A stretch of 64,000 bases of DNA from Rhizobium acidisoli. Its GTDB lineage: Bacteria > Pseudomonadota > Alphaproteobacteria > Rhizobiales > Rhizobiaceae. The notes below the pieces were generated by a model, which saw nothing but the letters and a program-made list of their open reading frames with translations, had not been told where the DNA came from and searched no databases. Both the position numbers and the translations under genes were made by a program. Below are positions 53,575 to 62,531 of the stretch, piece after piece. Every line of letters begins with the position of its first letter. The first letter of the stretch is position 1. Location of the stretch: positions 186,001-250,000 of the forward strand of contig NZ_CP035001.1 of NCBI RefSeq assembly GCF_002531755.2. The letters run 5' to 3'.

Positions 53575-53599
53575 AAAGGGCGTCGTCTCGGCGCCCTTT
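53575..53599 (+). terminator. Terminator after the DUF2934 gene
   Basis: AAAGGGCG (53575-53582) and CGCCCTTT (53592-53599) form a perfect 8-bp stem with a 9-base loop, followed by the T-containing sequence GGTGCTGTTTG. Confidence 0.6.
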
Positions 53600-53651
53600 G
53601 GTGCTGTTTGTCATAAGTTTGAATTAGTTCTGCATTATCGAATTTCGGAGG

Positions 53652-53864
53652 ATGGGCTTCCATGCGGGGGTGAACAAAGGCTGGATGACGTTGCACGCTT
53701 TCAGGCTTCCTGAAAAAGTTGAGCCCTCGCCCGAAAACCGGGAACAAGTCTATGCGCTGGCTGTTTATGGCGAAACCCGGGAAGTTGCCATGAACGACGA
53801 CCGCACCAATATCCGTTCCGTCCCGCTTGCCGCAGCCGACACCCGCACTGCGATCGCGGTCTAG
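53652..53864 (+). CDS. Small hypothetical protein, 70 residues
   Basis: ATG 53652 follows GGAGG directly; a GTG at 53670 is an alternative. The product is acidic in the middle (PEKVEPSPENREQVYALAVYGETREVAMNDD read in parts) and has no recognisable domain. It ends 4 bases before the start of the next small gene, suggesting coupling. Confidence 0.45.
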   Translation: MGFHAGVNKGWMTLHAFRLPEKVEPSPENREQVYALAVYGETREVAMNDDRTNIRSVPLAAADTRTAIAV

Positions 53865-53868
53865 AGGG

Positions 53869-54048
53869 ATGGAAATGTCGCTCCTCGTCATCGCCGCCCT
53901 GCTTTATCTCGGGCTCGCGCTCGGCTTCATCCTAGTCGTCGACAATCTCGTCGGGCTGGTTTTCCGCGATCCACGTGCGCCGGCTCAGCCGCCCTTCTTC
54001 AATATCGGCCGCGCCTTCGCCGCATCGCAAAAACTCCATCGGAAGTAG
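53869..54048 (+). CDS. Small single-helix membrane protein
   Basis: The 59-residue product begins at ATG 53869 (or 53875) after AGAGGG and has one clear transmembrane helix, SLLVIAALLYLGLALGFILVV, and a polar C-terminal tail with NIGRAFAASQKLHRK. No family is recognised. It follows the preceding small ORF by four bases. Confidence 0.5.
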   Translation: MEMSLLVIAALLYLGLALGFILVVDNLVGLVFRDPRAPAQPPFFNIGRAFAASQKLHRK

Positions 54049-54599
54049 CACTGCGGCGCCGTTGGGCGCGACCTGTCGCTGAACCTCATCCAATACCGGC
54101 GCTGTCCAATTCGGGTATTTGCGCATCAGATCCACCTCGCTCGTGCAGCTGTCGTCACGCGCCGTCAGTTCGACCGAGATCGAGCGGCGGGATCCAGGCG
54201 GCCCTCGACGAGATGGTTAGCACCATCATGATGGTGCCAACCATCGTGAGAGACGGGAATGCGCGCGCCGCTCTGGCTGACCAGCACGGCATCGCGCTCG
54301 ACCCCCCTTTGCAGCAGCCAGTCGCGCGGCGCCATGAGGCGGATGTCGACCTCGTAGGAACGGGCCCTCCCTTGCCTGAGTCACCGTATAGGACGGGGGA
54401 CAGTTGGCCATTGACGTCGATCCTGGACGATGTGGTTTTCCATGCGTTCGGCTCCCTCAAGTAGTGGCTCATGCAAGGCTGTCTCCTCGAAAACCGAGCG
54501 AAGGCGGCTTTTGTTCTGAAATCCGGATCAGTGATCACAAGGCCGGAACTTTCGGTCGCAACACCAGTTTGCCCCCTTTGCACACCAGAGGAGGCGACA
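54049..54599. other. 550-base gap with only doubtful ORFs
   Basis: A minus-strand frame (54165-54335) encodes a 56-residue product with MAPRDWLLQRGVERDAVLVS, open also upstream, but has no ribosome-binding site. A frame on the plus strand (54213-54464) is equally weak. The segment before 54600 carries AGGAGG for the next gene. I see no repeat or RNA gene. Confidence 0.4.
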
Positions 54600-54914
54600 A
54601 TGCCAAGAGGTGACAAATCCGACTATACCGACAAGCAGAAGCGCAAGGCCGAGCACATCGAGGAGGGCTACGAGGATCGCGGCGTCTCCGAAAAGGAGGC
54701 CGAACGGCGTGCCTGGGCGACGGTCAACAAGGAAAGCGGCGGCGGCAACAAATCCGGTTCCGGTCGCGGAAAGAAGGATACCCATGAATCCTCCGAAAAG
54801 GGCGGGCGCGCCGGCGGCGCTGCATCCGCCGCACGATCGAAGGAGGAACGCTCCGCTTCGGCGAAGAAGGCGGCGGCGACGCGCAAGCGCCATGAGCACC
54901 ACAGCCACCACTAA
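54600..54914 (+). CDS. Small basic 'plasmid stabilization'-type protein
   Basis: ATG 54600 follows AGGAGG. The 104-residue protein begins with RGDKSDYTDKQKRKAEHIEEGY and RAWATVNKESGGGNKSGSG, a conserved opening in proteins annotated as plasmid stabilization or ChaB-like; its remainder is Lys/Ala/His-rich and low in complexity. Such proteins occur on rhizobial chromosomes and plasmids beside other stress genes. The 'plasmid stabilization' name is inherited and is not evidence of that function. Confidence 0.75.
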   Translation: MPRGDKSDYTDKQKRKAEHIEEGYEDRGVSEKEAERRAWATVNKESGGGNKSGSGRGKKDTHESSEKGGRAGGAASAARSKEERSASAKKAAATRKRHEHHSHH

Positions 54915-54969
54915 GAATATGCGACGGCGGCGATCTGCCTTCGGCCGCATCGGCAAAGGATTTTCAGAG

Positions 54970-55260
54970 ATGGCCAAATCGAAGAAAAAATGGTCGCAGA
55001 ATGTTACCGAACACAGCGACGCGATGGACCTGAAGGAAGGCGTGTTCAAATCGGACGATCCGAAAAAGATCGCCCGCGCGGTCAAGCACTCGGCCGAGGA
55101 GAGCCATCGCCGCAAGTCGGGCCCGTTCCGCGCCGCCATGTCGATGTTGACCTTCTACATCAACCGCGCCGGCGACCAGCTTACGAAAAAACGGCGAGGC
55201 ACCCTTGAAAAGGCCAAGGTCGAATTGCGAAAAGACTTCGGTCGTCAGCCGAAGGGATGA
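54970..55260 (+). CDS. DUF3175-family small basic protein
   Basis: The 96-residue product contains KKWSQNVTEHSDAMDLKEGVF and SDDPKKIARAVKHSAEESHRRKSGPFRAAMSMLTFYINRAGDQL, the complete DUF3175 pattern. The family has no known function and is common in alphaproteobacteria. ATG 54970 is chosen because it lies just before the conserved region; ATG 54919 is an in-frame alternative with 17 more residues. A glutathione transferase gene follows 6 bases later. Confidence 0.8.
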   Translation: MAKSKKKWSQNVTEHSDAMDLKEGVFKSDDPKKIARAVKHSAEESHRRKSGPFRAAMSMLTFYINRAGDQLTKKRRGTLEKAKVELRKDFGRQPKG

Positions 55261-55266
55261 TCAGCC

Positions 55267-55992
55267 ATGGCCTACGAGCTTTATTATTGGGACGGTCTTC
55301 AAGGCCGCGGCGAATTCGTGCGGTTGGCGCTTGAGGAGGCGGGCGCCGATTATGTCGACGTCACCCGTGAGCCCGGTCGCGGTACGGATGCCATGTTCGC
55401 CCTGATGAAGAGCGACAGCGAACCGTATATTCCTTTCGCCCCGCCCTTCCTGAAGGACGGCGACCTCATTATCCCGCATGTTGCCAACATCCTGTTCTAT
55501 CTCGGCCCGAAGCTCGGCCTTGCGCCTGAAGATGAAGGCCTTCGCCATGTCGCCAACGGCCTGCAGCTGACCGTCACCGATTTCGTCGCCGAAGTGCATG
55601 ATACGCATCACCCGATCGACACATCGCTTTATTACGAGGACCAGAAGCCGGAGGCGAAAGCGCGCTCCGCCGCCTTCATCCGCGATCGCATTCCGAAATT
55701 CCTCGATTATTTCGAGCGTGTACTGCGGCAGAACCCTGGGGGTCCCGACCACATTGTGGGAAATGCGCTCACCTATGTCGACCTGTCGCTCTTCCAGGTG
55801 ATCGAGGGCCTAACCTACGCCTTTCCGAAAGCCATGGCGAAGCGCAATGCGGAACATCCCGCCCTGCTCGCGCTCCATGATCGGGTGACGAAGCGCCCAA
55901 ACATTGCCCGCTATCTCGCCTCCCCTCGCCGCCTCGCCTTCAACGAGGACGGGATTTTCCGGCATTATCCCGAACTCGACAGCGTGGGATGA
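55267..55992 (+). CDS. Glutathione S-transferase family protein
   Basis: This 241-residue protein has a thioredoxin-like N-terminal domain (YELYYWDGLQGRGEFVRLALEEAGADY) and an all-alpha C-terminal domain with VGNALTYVDLSLFQVIEGL. The tyrosine-rich start and the RGE-F-x-R-L motif resemble sigma/alpha-like transferases that conjugate glutathione to electrophiles. The GSH-site stretch PHVANILFYLG is present in altered form. It lies 6 bases after DUF3175, so they are likely co-transcribed. Confidence 0.85.
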   Translation: MAYELYYWDGLQGRGEFVRLALEEAGADYVDVTREPGRGTDAMFALMKSDSEPYIPFAPPFLKDGDLIIPHVANILFYLGPKLGLAPEDEGLRHVANGLQLTVTDFVAEVHDTHHPIDTSLYYEDQKPEAKARSAAFIRDRIPKFLDYFERVLRQNPGGPDHIVGNALTYVDLSLFQVIEGLTYAFPKAMAKRNAEHPALLALHDRVTKRPNIARYLASPRRLAFNEDGIFRHYPELDSVG

Positions 55993-56004
55993 GCTGAGGG
56001 CTAT

Positions 56005-56898
56005 TCATTCCAGCGGCACGGCCGCATCGAAAAAATCACCCCACGGGTCGCTCGGACGGGTTTCCACTCGCTGCGGCACATTGGCGAGGGTGAAAGCGGC
56101 CGGGCCGCTGACCTCTTCCAATTCAGACCAATCGAGCGGCATCGAAACCGGAGCGCCGGGTCGTGCCCGCGTCGAATAGGCGGCGACCGCCGTGCTGCCG
56201 CGGCCGTTGCGGAGATAATCGATGTAGATGTGTCCACCGCGTTTCGCTTTCGTCGCGGTTGAGAGATATTTCTCCGGCTCGTCGGCCGACATGCTCTCCG
56301 CAAGAGAATGGGCAAAATCCTTTACCTCGGCCCAGCCGGCCTTCGGCGCAAGCGGCGCCACCACATGCAGTCCCTTGCCGCCCGAGGTCTTGACGAAAGC
56401 GGCAAGGCCGCGGGCTTTGAGCCGCGCGTTGACGTCGAGCGCCGCTGAAATCACCGCACTCCAGGCCACGTCCTCGCCGGGATCGAGGTCCATGGTGATC
56501 ATATCCGGTCTTTCCCAATTCTCGGTCGTCGTGCCCCAGGGATGAATTTCGAGCGCCGCCGACTGCACCAGCGCCGTGAGACCGTTGAAATCAGCAATTC
56601 GAAGCAGCTTTTCGCCGTCGATATCCTGCGGATCGGCGATCTCTTCGATATGGGGGTTCATGCCCTTCCAGGCGTGTTTCTGGAAAAATCGCTGGTGACC
56701 TTTTATTCCATCAGGCAAACGCAGCAGCGCCAAGGGCCGGTTGACGAGATAAGGCGCCATGAACGGCCAGACCGCGGCATAATAATCCGCGAGCGCCTGC
56801 TTCGTCACGCCCTCGTCCGGCCAGTAGAGCCGGTCGGGATGGGTCAGCACGACGTCCGATGCGGGTGGATGACTTGGCGGTGGATTTTGGGGGCTCAT
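56005..56898 (-). CDS. Stand-alone LigD polymerase (primase-polymerase) domain protein
   Basis: This 297-residue protein is the LigD_Prim-Pol domain without ligase or nuclease modules. It carries the catalytic aspartates in MITMDLDPGEDVAW, TSGGKGLHVVAPL, and the signature AAYSTRARPGAPVSMPLDW. In bacterial non-homologous end joining this domain fills gaps and adds nucleotides at breaks held by Ku. Ku and the ligase are not in this window. The start overlaps the topoisomerase stop by four bases (ATGA), so the two are translationally coupled. Confidence 0.9.
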   Translation of the reverse strand: MSPQNPPPSHPPASDVVLTHPDRLYWPDEGVTKQALADYYAAVWPFMAPYLVNRPLALLRLPDGIKGHQRFFQKHAWKGMNPHIEEIADPQDIDGEKLLRIADFNGLTALVQSAALEIHPWGTTTENWERPDMITMDLDPGEDVAWSAVISAALDVNARLKARGLAAFVKTSGGKGLHVVAPLAPKAGWAEVKDFAHSLAESMSADEPEKYLSTATKAKRGGHIYIDYLRNGRGSTAVAAYSTRARPGAPVSMPLDWSELEEVSGPAAFTLANVPQRVETRPSDPWGDFFDAAVPLE

Positions 56899-57899
56899 TC
56901 CTCGGTCTCGCGTGTGAGGAAATCAAGTAGCCTGTTTTCCTCGGCCCGCAAGCCCCGCAGTGGTTCGGCGCTCTCGATCAGCGGATGATCGTTGCCGGCA
57001 AGCGCAATGATTGCGGGATGGATATAGCTCGAGCGCGAGATCGCCGGTGTGTTGTGCAGAGCCTCGGCAGCCGCCTCCGACATCTGCTTCACCGTCGGCC
57101 GGCCGCCGCCGACAATCGTCTCGCGCGCCGCGCCGAAGGCGGCGAGCGAGCCGGCCCAGGTGCGGAAGGTCTTCGCCGAAATGGGAATGCCCGATATCTC
57201 GGCCAGATAGGCGTTCAACCGGCCGGAATCGATCGGCTTCAGCGCTCCGCTTTCATCCTTCCAGACGAACAGCTGGCGGCCGGGCAGGTCGGCGATCTCC
57301 TCCAGAATTTTCTGCAGCCGTGGATGCTTGAGACTGCGCTGGACGCGCTTGCCGCCCTTGGCGCGGAATTTCAGCTCGATCTGCCCATCGACAATCTTCA
57401 GATGGCGCTTCAGCAGCGTCGTTGCGCCATAGGTGCCGTTCTCCCGGACATAGGCCTGGTTGCCGACGCGCAAATGCGCCTCGTCGAGCAGCGTGGTCAG
57501 CGCCGCAAGCACGCCGTCGATATCCTCCGTGCCGGTGTCGAGGTGGCGCAGCACGGTGCGCCGTATCTTCGGCAACGCCCGGCCGAATTCGATCAGCTGG
57601 TGAAATTTTCCCGCACTTCGGAAGGATTGCCAGTCCTTGTGATAGCGGTATTGCTTGCGCCCGCGGGCATCGATGCCGGTCGCCTGCAGATGGCCGTTGT
57701 CATAGAGGCAGATCCAGACATTCTCATAGGCCGGCGGCAGGCCAAGCGCGCCGATGCGCGCCCGCTGCAATTCATCGGCAAGCGTCGTGCCGTCGGGCAT
57801 GACATAGCTGAAGCCCTTGCCCTTCCTTCGCCTGCGGATGCCTGGTTCGGCGTCGCTGACATAGACGAGACCAAGTTCGGTGATGGCTTCGGCATTCAT
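56895..57899 (-). CDS. DNA topoisomerase IB (poxvirus/eukaryote type)
   Basis: This 334-residue enzyme relaxes DNA by a 3'-phosphotyrosine intermediate. It shows the N-terminal domain with ARGRKQYRYHKDWQSFRS, catalytic-domain residues in LRVGNQAYVRENGTYGATTL, KTFRTWAGSLAAF, and the catalytic tyrosine in SRSSYIHPAII. Small IB topoisomerases are sporadic in bacteria and common in rhizobia. ATG 57899 directly follows the GlgX stop region. It ends overlapping the LigD polymerase gene, which suggests a common repair role. Confidence 0.9.
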   Translation of the reverse strand: MNAEAITELGLVYVSDAEPGIRRRRKGKGFSYVMPDGTTLADELQRARIGALGLPPAYENVWICLYDNGHLQATGIDARGRKQYRYHKDWQSFRSAGKFHQLIEFGRALPKIRRTVLRHLDTGTEDIDGVLAALTTLLDEAHLRVGNQAYVRENGTYGATTLLKRHLKIVDGQIELKFRAKGGKRVQRSLKHPRLQKILEEIADLPGRQLFVWKDESGALKPIDSGRLNAYLAEISGIPISAKTFRTWAGSLAAFGAARETIVGGGRPTVKQMSEAAAEALHNTPAISRSSYIHPAIIALAGNDHPLIESAEPLRGLRAEENRLLDFLTRETEE

Positions 57900-57914
57900 C
57901 TTTTCTGCGACCCG

Positions 57915-60071
57915 CTACTTGCTCCTGCGCCCGAACTGGAACCAGCGGCGGCGCTGGGCCTTGGTCGCCCCCTCCGGCGGCTGGGTCTGGCCTGTCGGCG
58001 CAAAGACTGCGACGCTTTGGGCATAGACGATAACCGGATTGTCCTGCTCATGCACCGCAAAGGCATCGGTCTCCGCCCCGGTGTCGAGAATCCGAGACCA
58101 ATGCTGCAGTCCGTTCACCTCGGGCAGGTGGATCTGACAGTCGCCGCCGGCGTTGAAAACGAGGAAAAGGTCGTCCATCGTCTCGGTATCGGGCGCATGC
58201 ACGCTCCTCGAGAGATAGACGCCGAGCACCTGCAATCCATCGTCGTTCCAGGCGCCGTCGTCCATGAAGCTGCCGTCCGGCTTGTACCAGGCGATCTCGA
58301 TGCGGCCATCCTCGCTCACCTCCCCGGTCAGGAACCTTTCCTGGCGCAGCACCGGATGCGCCTTTCGGAAGGCGACGGCCTGGCGGCAGAAATCGAGGAA
58401 GGGATCGTCGAGCCCGTCCCAGCCGGTCCAGCCAATTTCATTGTCCTGGCAATAGGCGTTGTTGTTGCCGCCCTGGCTGTTGCCGAGTTCGTCGCCGGCC
58501 AGGATCATCGGCACGCCCTGGGAGAGCATCAGGGTCGCGATCATGTTGCGCCGGCGCCGTGCCCGCGCTGTGTTGATGTCGGCATCATCGGTCGCGCCCT
58601 CGGCGCCCATATTGTCGGAATGATTGTCCGAATGGCCGTCGCGGTTGCCCTCGCCGTTCGCCTCATTGTGCTTGCCGTCGAAGGAGACCGTATCCATCAG
58701 GGTGAAACCGTCATGGGCGGACAGAAGGTTGACCGAGGAGGTAGCACCTCGGTCCGAATGGTTGAACTGCGGCGCCGAGCCGGTGACGCGGGCCGCCACC
58801 TCCGACACCATGCCGCCATCGCCCTTCCAGAAACGGCGCACGTCGTCGCGGAACTTGTCGTTCCACTCACGGAAGGGATGCGGGAAACCGCCGACCTGAT
58901 AACCGCCCTCGCCGATATCCCAGGGTTCGGCGATCAGCTTGACGCCGGAGAGGATCGGATCCTGCCGGATGGCGCCGAAGAAGCCGCCCTGGCGGTCGAA
59001 CTCCAGATCCTGCCTCCCGAGCGTGCTGGCGAGATCGAAGCGGAAGCCATCGATATGCATGACTCCGACCCAGTAGCGCAGGCTGTCGAGCACCATCCGC
59101 ATCACCATCGGATGGGCGACATTCAGCGTATTGCCGGTGCCCGTCGTATCGAAGGTGTGGCGGGGATCGTCGGGGGAGAGGATGTAATAGCTGGCATTGT
59201 CTAGGCCGCGGAAAGACAGCGTCGGCCCTTTCTCGCTGCCCTCGGCGGTGTGGTTGTAGACCACATCCATGATCACCTCGATGCCGGCGGCATGGAACTT
59301 CCGCACCATGGTCTTGATCTCGGTGATCTTGTCGCCGGACATGTAGCGCGATTGCGGCGCGAAGAAGCCGAGCGTCTGGTAGCCCCAATAATTGCTGAGG
59401 TTCTGTTCCAGGAGATATCGATCGTCGAGGAAATACTGGATCGGCAAAAGCTCGATCGCCGAGATGCCGAGCTTGACGAGATGATCGATGATCGGATCGC
59501 TGCACATGCCGAGAAAGGTGCCGCGCAGCCGGTCGGGCACTTTCGGATGGGTCATCGTCAGGCCGCGCACATGCGCTTCGTAGATGATGGTGTCGGGCCA
59601 GGGACGGCGGATCGCCTCTTCACCCGCCCAGTCGAAATCCGGATCCTGCACCACGCCCTTGACCATGAAGGGCGCGCTGTCGCGCTCGTCGAAGGAAAGG
59701 TCGTCTTCGCCGATCTGATAACCGAACAGGGCGTCGTCCCATTTCAGGTCGCCCGTCACCTGTTTGGCATAGGGGTCGAGCAGAAGCTTGTTCGGATTGA
59801 AACGGTGGCCGGCGCCCGGGTCGTAAGGACCATGGGCGCGATAGCCATAAACGGTGCCCGGCCCGACACCGGCGATATAGCCCGACCAGATGTCGCCCTC
59901 GCGTTTCGGCAGCGGCATCCGCGCGATCTCGTTTTTTCCGTCGGGTGAAAAGAGGCAGAGCTCTATCTGTTCGGCATGCGCCGAGAAGATGGCGAAGTGA
60001 GTGCCGGAACCCGTATACTCCGCGCCGAGTTCCGGCTTCAGGAAGTCGAGTTCCGAAAATGAAAAGCTCAT
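57915..60071 (-). CDS. glgX: Glycogen debranching enzyme GlgX
   Basis: This 718-residue GH13 enzyme hydrolyses alpha-1,6 branches of phosphorylase-trimmed glycogen. It has an N-terminal CBM48-like domain (TGSGTHFAIFSAHAEQIELCLF), the GH13 regions DVVYNHTAEG, GFRFDLA (nucleophile Asp), KLIAEPWDIG (acid Glu) and LSAHDGFTL. EGNRDGHSDNHSDNMGAEG is a GlgX hallmark. The C-terminus RRRWFQFGRRSK is basic. It stands apart from other glg genes, which are not in this window. Confidence 0.95.
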   Translation of the reverse strand: MSFSFSELDFLKPELGAEYTGSGTHFAIFSAHAEQIELCLFSPDGKNEIARMPLPKREGDIWSGYIAGVGPGTVYGYRAHGPYDPGAGHRFNPNKLLLDPYAKQVTGDLKWDDALFGYQIGEDDLSFDERDSAPFMVKGVVQDPDFDWAGEEAIRRPWPDTIIYEAHVRGLTMTHPKVPDRLRGTFLGMCSDPIIDHLVKLGISAIELLPIQYFLDDRYLLEQNLSNYWGYQTLGFFAPQSRYMSGDKITEIKTMVRKFHAAGIEVIMDVVYNHTAEGSEKGPTLSFRGLDNASYYILSPDDPRHTFDTTGTGNTLNVAHPMVMRMVLDSLRYWVGVMHIDGFRFDLASTLGRQDLEFDRQGGFFGAIRQDPILSGVKLIAEPWDIGEGGYQVGGFPHPFREWNDKFRDDVRRFWKGDGGMVSEVAARVTGSAPQFNHSDRGATSSVNLLSAHDGFTLMDTVSFDGKHNEANGEGNRDGHSDNHSDNMGAEGATDDADINTARARRRRNMIATLMLSQGVPMILAGDELGNSQGGNNNAYCQDNEIGWTGWDGLDDPFLDFCRQAVAFRKAHPVLRQERFLTGEVSEDGRIEIAWYKPDGSFMDDGAWNDDGLQVLGVYLSRSVHAPDTETMDDLFLVFNAGGDCQIHLPEVNGLQHWSRILDTGAETDAFAVHEQDNPVIVYAQSVAVFAPTGQTQPPEGATKAQRRRWFQFGRRSK

Positions 60072-60173
60072 GATGCCCCGCTCAATGAAAAGACCAAGCG
60101 GGAAACGTTACGGTAGTTCGAAAGTTCCCTCGTCCAAGGGAAAAGGGCAGATGCTGTGCGCCGGAGGAAGGTC

Positions 60174-60968
60174 CTACGGCATCAGCTGGCCGCCATTGAC
60201 CTCGATGATCTGGCCGGTGATGTAGCCGGACAGCGTCGGCGAGGCGAGGAAGAGATAGGCGCCGACGCAATCTTCCGATGTGCCGACGAAACCCATCGGG
60301 ATCGATTTGCGCTGCAGCTCCATCTGCTCGTCATTGGTATAACGCTCGTGGAAGGGCGTGGCGATGACACCAGGCGCCACCGCGTTGACCCGAATCCTGT
60401 CGGCGACGAATTCCTTGGCATGGCCGCGGGTGATCGTCGAGACGAAGCCCTTCGATGCCGCATAAAGGATTGCCCCATTGCCGCCGCCGTTGCGGGCGGC
60501 AATCGAGGTGGTGTTGATGATGAAGCCGCCCTGCTTCTTCAGCCAGGGATGGGCCGCACGCGTTGCCGCCAGCACTGAGCGGGCGTTGAGATCCATGACC
60601 GCGGCATAATGCGCGTCGGTATATTCCGAGGTCGGCTTGCGCCCCAGCATGCCGCCGGCATTGTTGATGAGCCCGTCGAGATGGCCGAAGGTCTTCGCCG
60701 TCTCTTCGACGACACGCTCGGTCTCGCCTTCCCTGGATACATCACCCTGGATCAGATGCACGGTGCCGCCGGCAGCCCTGATCTCTTCGGCAAGCGCCTC
60801 CGCCGGCTCGCGGCTGGCATTGTAGTGCACGCCGACCTTGGCGCCCTGCGCCGCAAAAGCGCGGGCAAGCGCCGCCCCGATGCCTGTGGAGGCGCCGGTG
60901 ATCAGCACGGCCTTGCCGGCGAGGTCCGGCAGTTTGATCGATGCGAGCGATTGGGCAAGTTCTACCAT
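60174..60968 (-). CDS. SDR-family NAD(P) oxidoreductase
   Basis: This 264-residue short-chain dehydrogenase has the cofactor motif VLITGASTGIGAALA, the NNAG motif in LINNAGGML, catalytic Ser region NTTSIAARNGGGNGAILYAASKGF with the Y-x3-K motif YAASK, and VAPGVIATPF. Ser-Tyr-Lys are all present. It resembles 3-ketoacyl-ACP reductase-type enzymes, but the substrate cannot be named. ATG 60968 gives the normal N-terminus; the frame extends to 61058 without support. Confidence 0.85.
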   Translation of the reverse strand: MVELAQSLASIKLPDLAGKAVLITGASTGIGAALARAFAAQGAKVGVHYNASREPAEALAEEIRAAGGTVHLIQGDVSREGETERVVEETAKTFGHLDGLINNAGGMLGRKPTSEYTDAHYAAVMDLNARSVLAATRAAHPWLKKQGGFIINTTSIAARNGGGNGAILYAASKGFVSTITRGHAKEFVADRIRVNAVAPGVIATPFHERYTNDEQMELQRKSIPMGFVGTSEDCVGAYLFLASPTLSGYITGQIIEVNGGQLMP

Positions 60969-61111
60969 GGCTAAGACAGTCTCCCGAAAAACCAATGACA
61001 TAGGTGATGAAACAGATTGGGGAAGTCTATCAGCCGAAATCGGCGAAGGGCAATGCACGAAAGCGGGAGATTTCCACTGTGGGGATTGTATGGGACCGAC
61101 CCAAGACCCTT

Positions 61112-61133
61112 CCCAAACCCTCTCCCGTTTGGG
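61112..61133. repeat. Short palindrome upstream of the SDR gene
   Basis: CCCAAAC (61112-61118) and GTTTGGG (61127-61133) form a perfect 7-bp stem around CCTCTCCC, set in CCCTTCCC/GGGATTAGGAGGGG sequence. Similar CCCAAACCCTCTCCC strings are common between rhizobial genes. It lies between the SDR start and the transporter stop. Confidence 0.45.
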
Positions 61134-61188
61134 CAGGGATTAGGAGGGGTAAACGGCCGCGTGGCGGATCTCACCAATTTCCATCTCG

Positions 61189-62403
61189 TTACGAAGACGT
61201 CCCCAAGGCCGGCTGCGGCTTCTGGCGCGCGAGTGGTGGGAATGCTAGCGCGATCGCCGCAGCCCCGAGGCCAACCATCGCCGAGCCGATGAACAGCCAG
61301 GAATAATTGGCGAAGGTGTCGAAGATCCAACCGCCGATAAGAGGGCCGAAGGCCATGCCGAGGCTGGAGAGCATCGTCGCCGCGCCCAGGACGGTGCCGA
61401 TGATGCGCTGGCCGAAATACTCCCGCGCCAGCACCGCATAAAGCGGCATCACGCCGCCATAAGCGCTGCCGAAGACGATGGCGAGCGCATAGAATTGGGT
61501 CAGTTCGCTGACGAGGAGATAGGTGGCAAGTGCGCCCGCCTGCACCAGCAGGCCAGCGACCAGCACCGGCTTCACCCCTATCCGGTCAGCAAGGGTGCCA
61601 TAGAGCAGCCGGCCACCGAGGCCCGCCAAGCCTTCGACGCTGTAGATGCTGACAGCCGCCATCGGGGCGACGCCGCAGATCGTCGCATAGTTGACCATGT
61701 GGAAGATCGGGCCGGAATGGGCCGCGCAGCAGGCAAAGAAGGTCAGGCCGAGCACGATGAACTGCGGCGACCGGAGGACTTTCGACAGCTGTGGCCGGGC
61801 GCCCGCCGCGGCAAACTCGGTGCCGGCATCGACGGTTTCGGCCGGCGGGCGCCGAACCAAGAGGGCCACCGGCACGAGCAGCACCCAGGTTGCAATGCCG
61901 ATGATCAGCATGGCGGGGCGCCATTCATAGGCAGAGATCAGCCAGCGCGCGAAAGGCGAGATCGTCATCGGCGCAACCCCCATGCCGGCGGAGACGAGCG
62001 ACACGGCAAGGCCGCGGTTTTCGTCGAACCAGGCGGTCGTCGCTGCGATCATCGGCGCGAAGAAGGCGCTGGCGGCGAGGCCAACGAGGATGCCGTAAGT
62101 CAGCTGGAACTGCAGCAGCGTTTCGGCCCGGCTCGCCAGAACCAGCGCCAGGCCGAGCAGCACTGAGCCGATCATCACGACGATGCGCGGGCCGAAGCGG
62201 TCGCTTGCCGCCCCCCAGAGGAAGCCACCAAAGCCCATGACGATGAAATTCAGCGTCATCGCACTGGCGATACCGACATGCGACCAGCCGGTGGCAGTCG
62301 CGATCGGTTCCTGGAAAATCGCCAGCGAGAACATCGCGCCGATGGCTACGCACGACATCAACGCGCCGACGGCGACGATGACCCAACGATAGGAAACACC
62401 CAT
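61189..62403 (-). CDS. MFS transporter (monocarboxylate/oxalate-formate antiporter-like)
   Basis: This 404-residue protein has twelve hydrophobic helices and the MFS loop motif AASDRFGPRIVV after helix 2, with the second half repeating GTLADRIGVKPVLV. YGILVGLAASAFFAPMIAATTAWFDENRGLAVSLVSAGMG is typical of the monocarboxylate-porter/oxalate-formate group. It is likely an organic-acid or drug-like exporter or importer of the inner membrane. It is monocistronic and has a short gap to the upstream GNAT gene. Confidence 0.88.
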   Translation of the reverse strand: MGVSYRWVIVAVGALMSCVAIGAMFSLAIFQEPIATATGWSHVGIASAMTLNFIVMGFGGFLWGAASDRFGPRIVVMIGSVLLGLALVLASRAETLLQFQLTYGILVGLAASAFFAPMIAATTAWFDENRGLAVSLVSAGMGVAPMTISPFARWLISAYEWRPAMLIIGIATWVLLVPVALLVRRPPAETVDAGTEFAAAGARPQLSKVLRSPQFIVLGLTFFACCAAHSGPIFHMVNYATICGVAPMAAVSIYSVEGLAGLGGRLLYGTLADRIGVKPVLVAGLLVQAGALATYLLVSELTQFYALAIVFGSAYGGVMPLYAVLAREYFGQRIIGTVLGAATMLSSLGMAFGPLIGGWIFDTFANYSWLFIGSAMVGLGAAAIALAFPPLARQKPQPALGTSS

Positions 62404-62531
62404 GGCTTCAAACCTCCATGCCGACAGAGTGATTGCGCCGCACAGCTCCTCCGCCGCGCTCCTCGCAATCTAAAGACGTTCGGACTGCTGGGATTTCGAC
62501 AGCGCGCTCACATCTTTTTTCCCGTGCAGTC

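Noticed and set aside
56985..59204. 739-codon plus-strand ORF over topoisomerase IB and glgX
   Set aside because: It spans two well-supported genes on the other strand and their junction, and its product has no domain.
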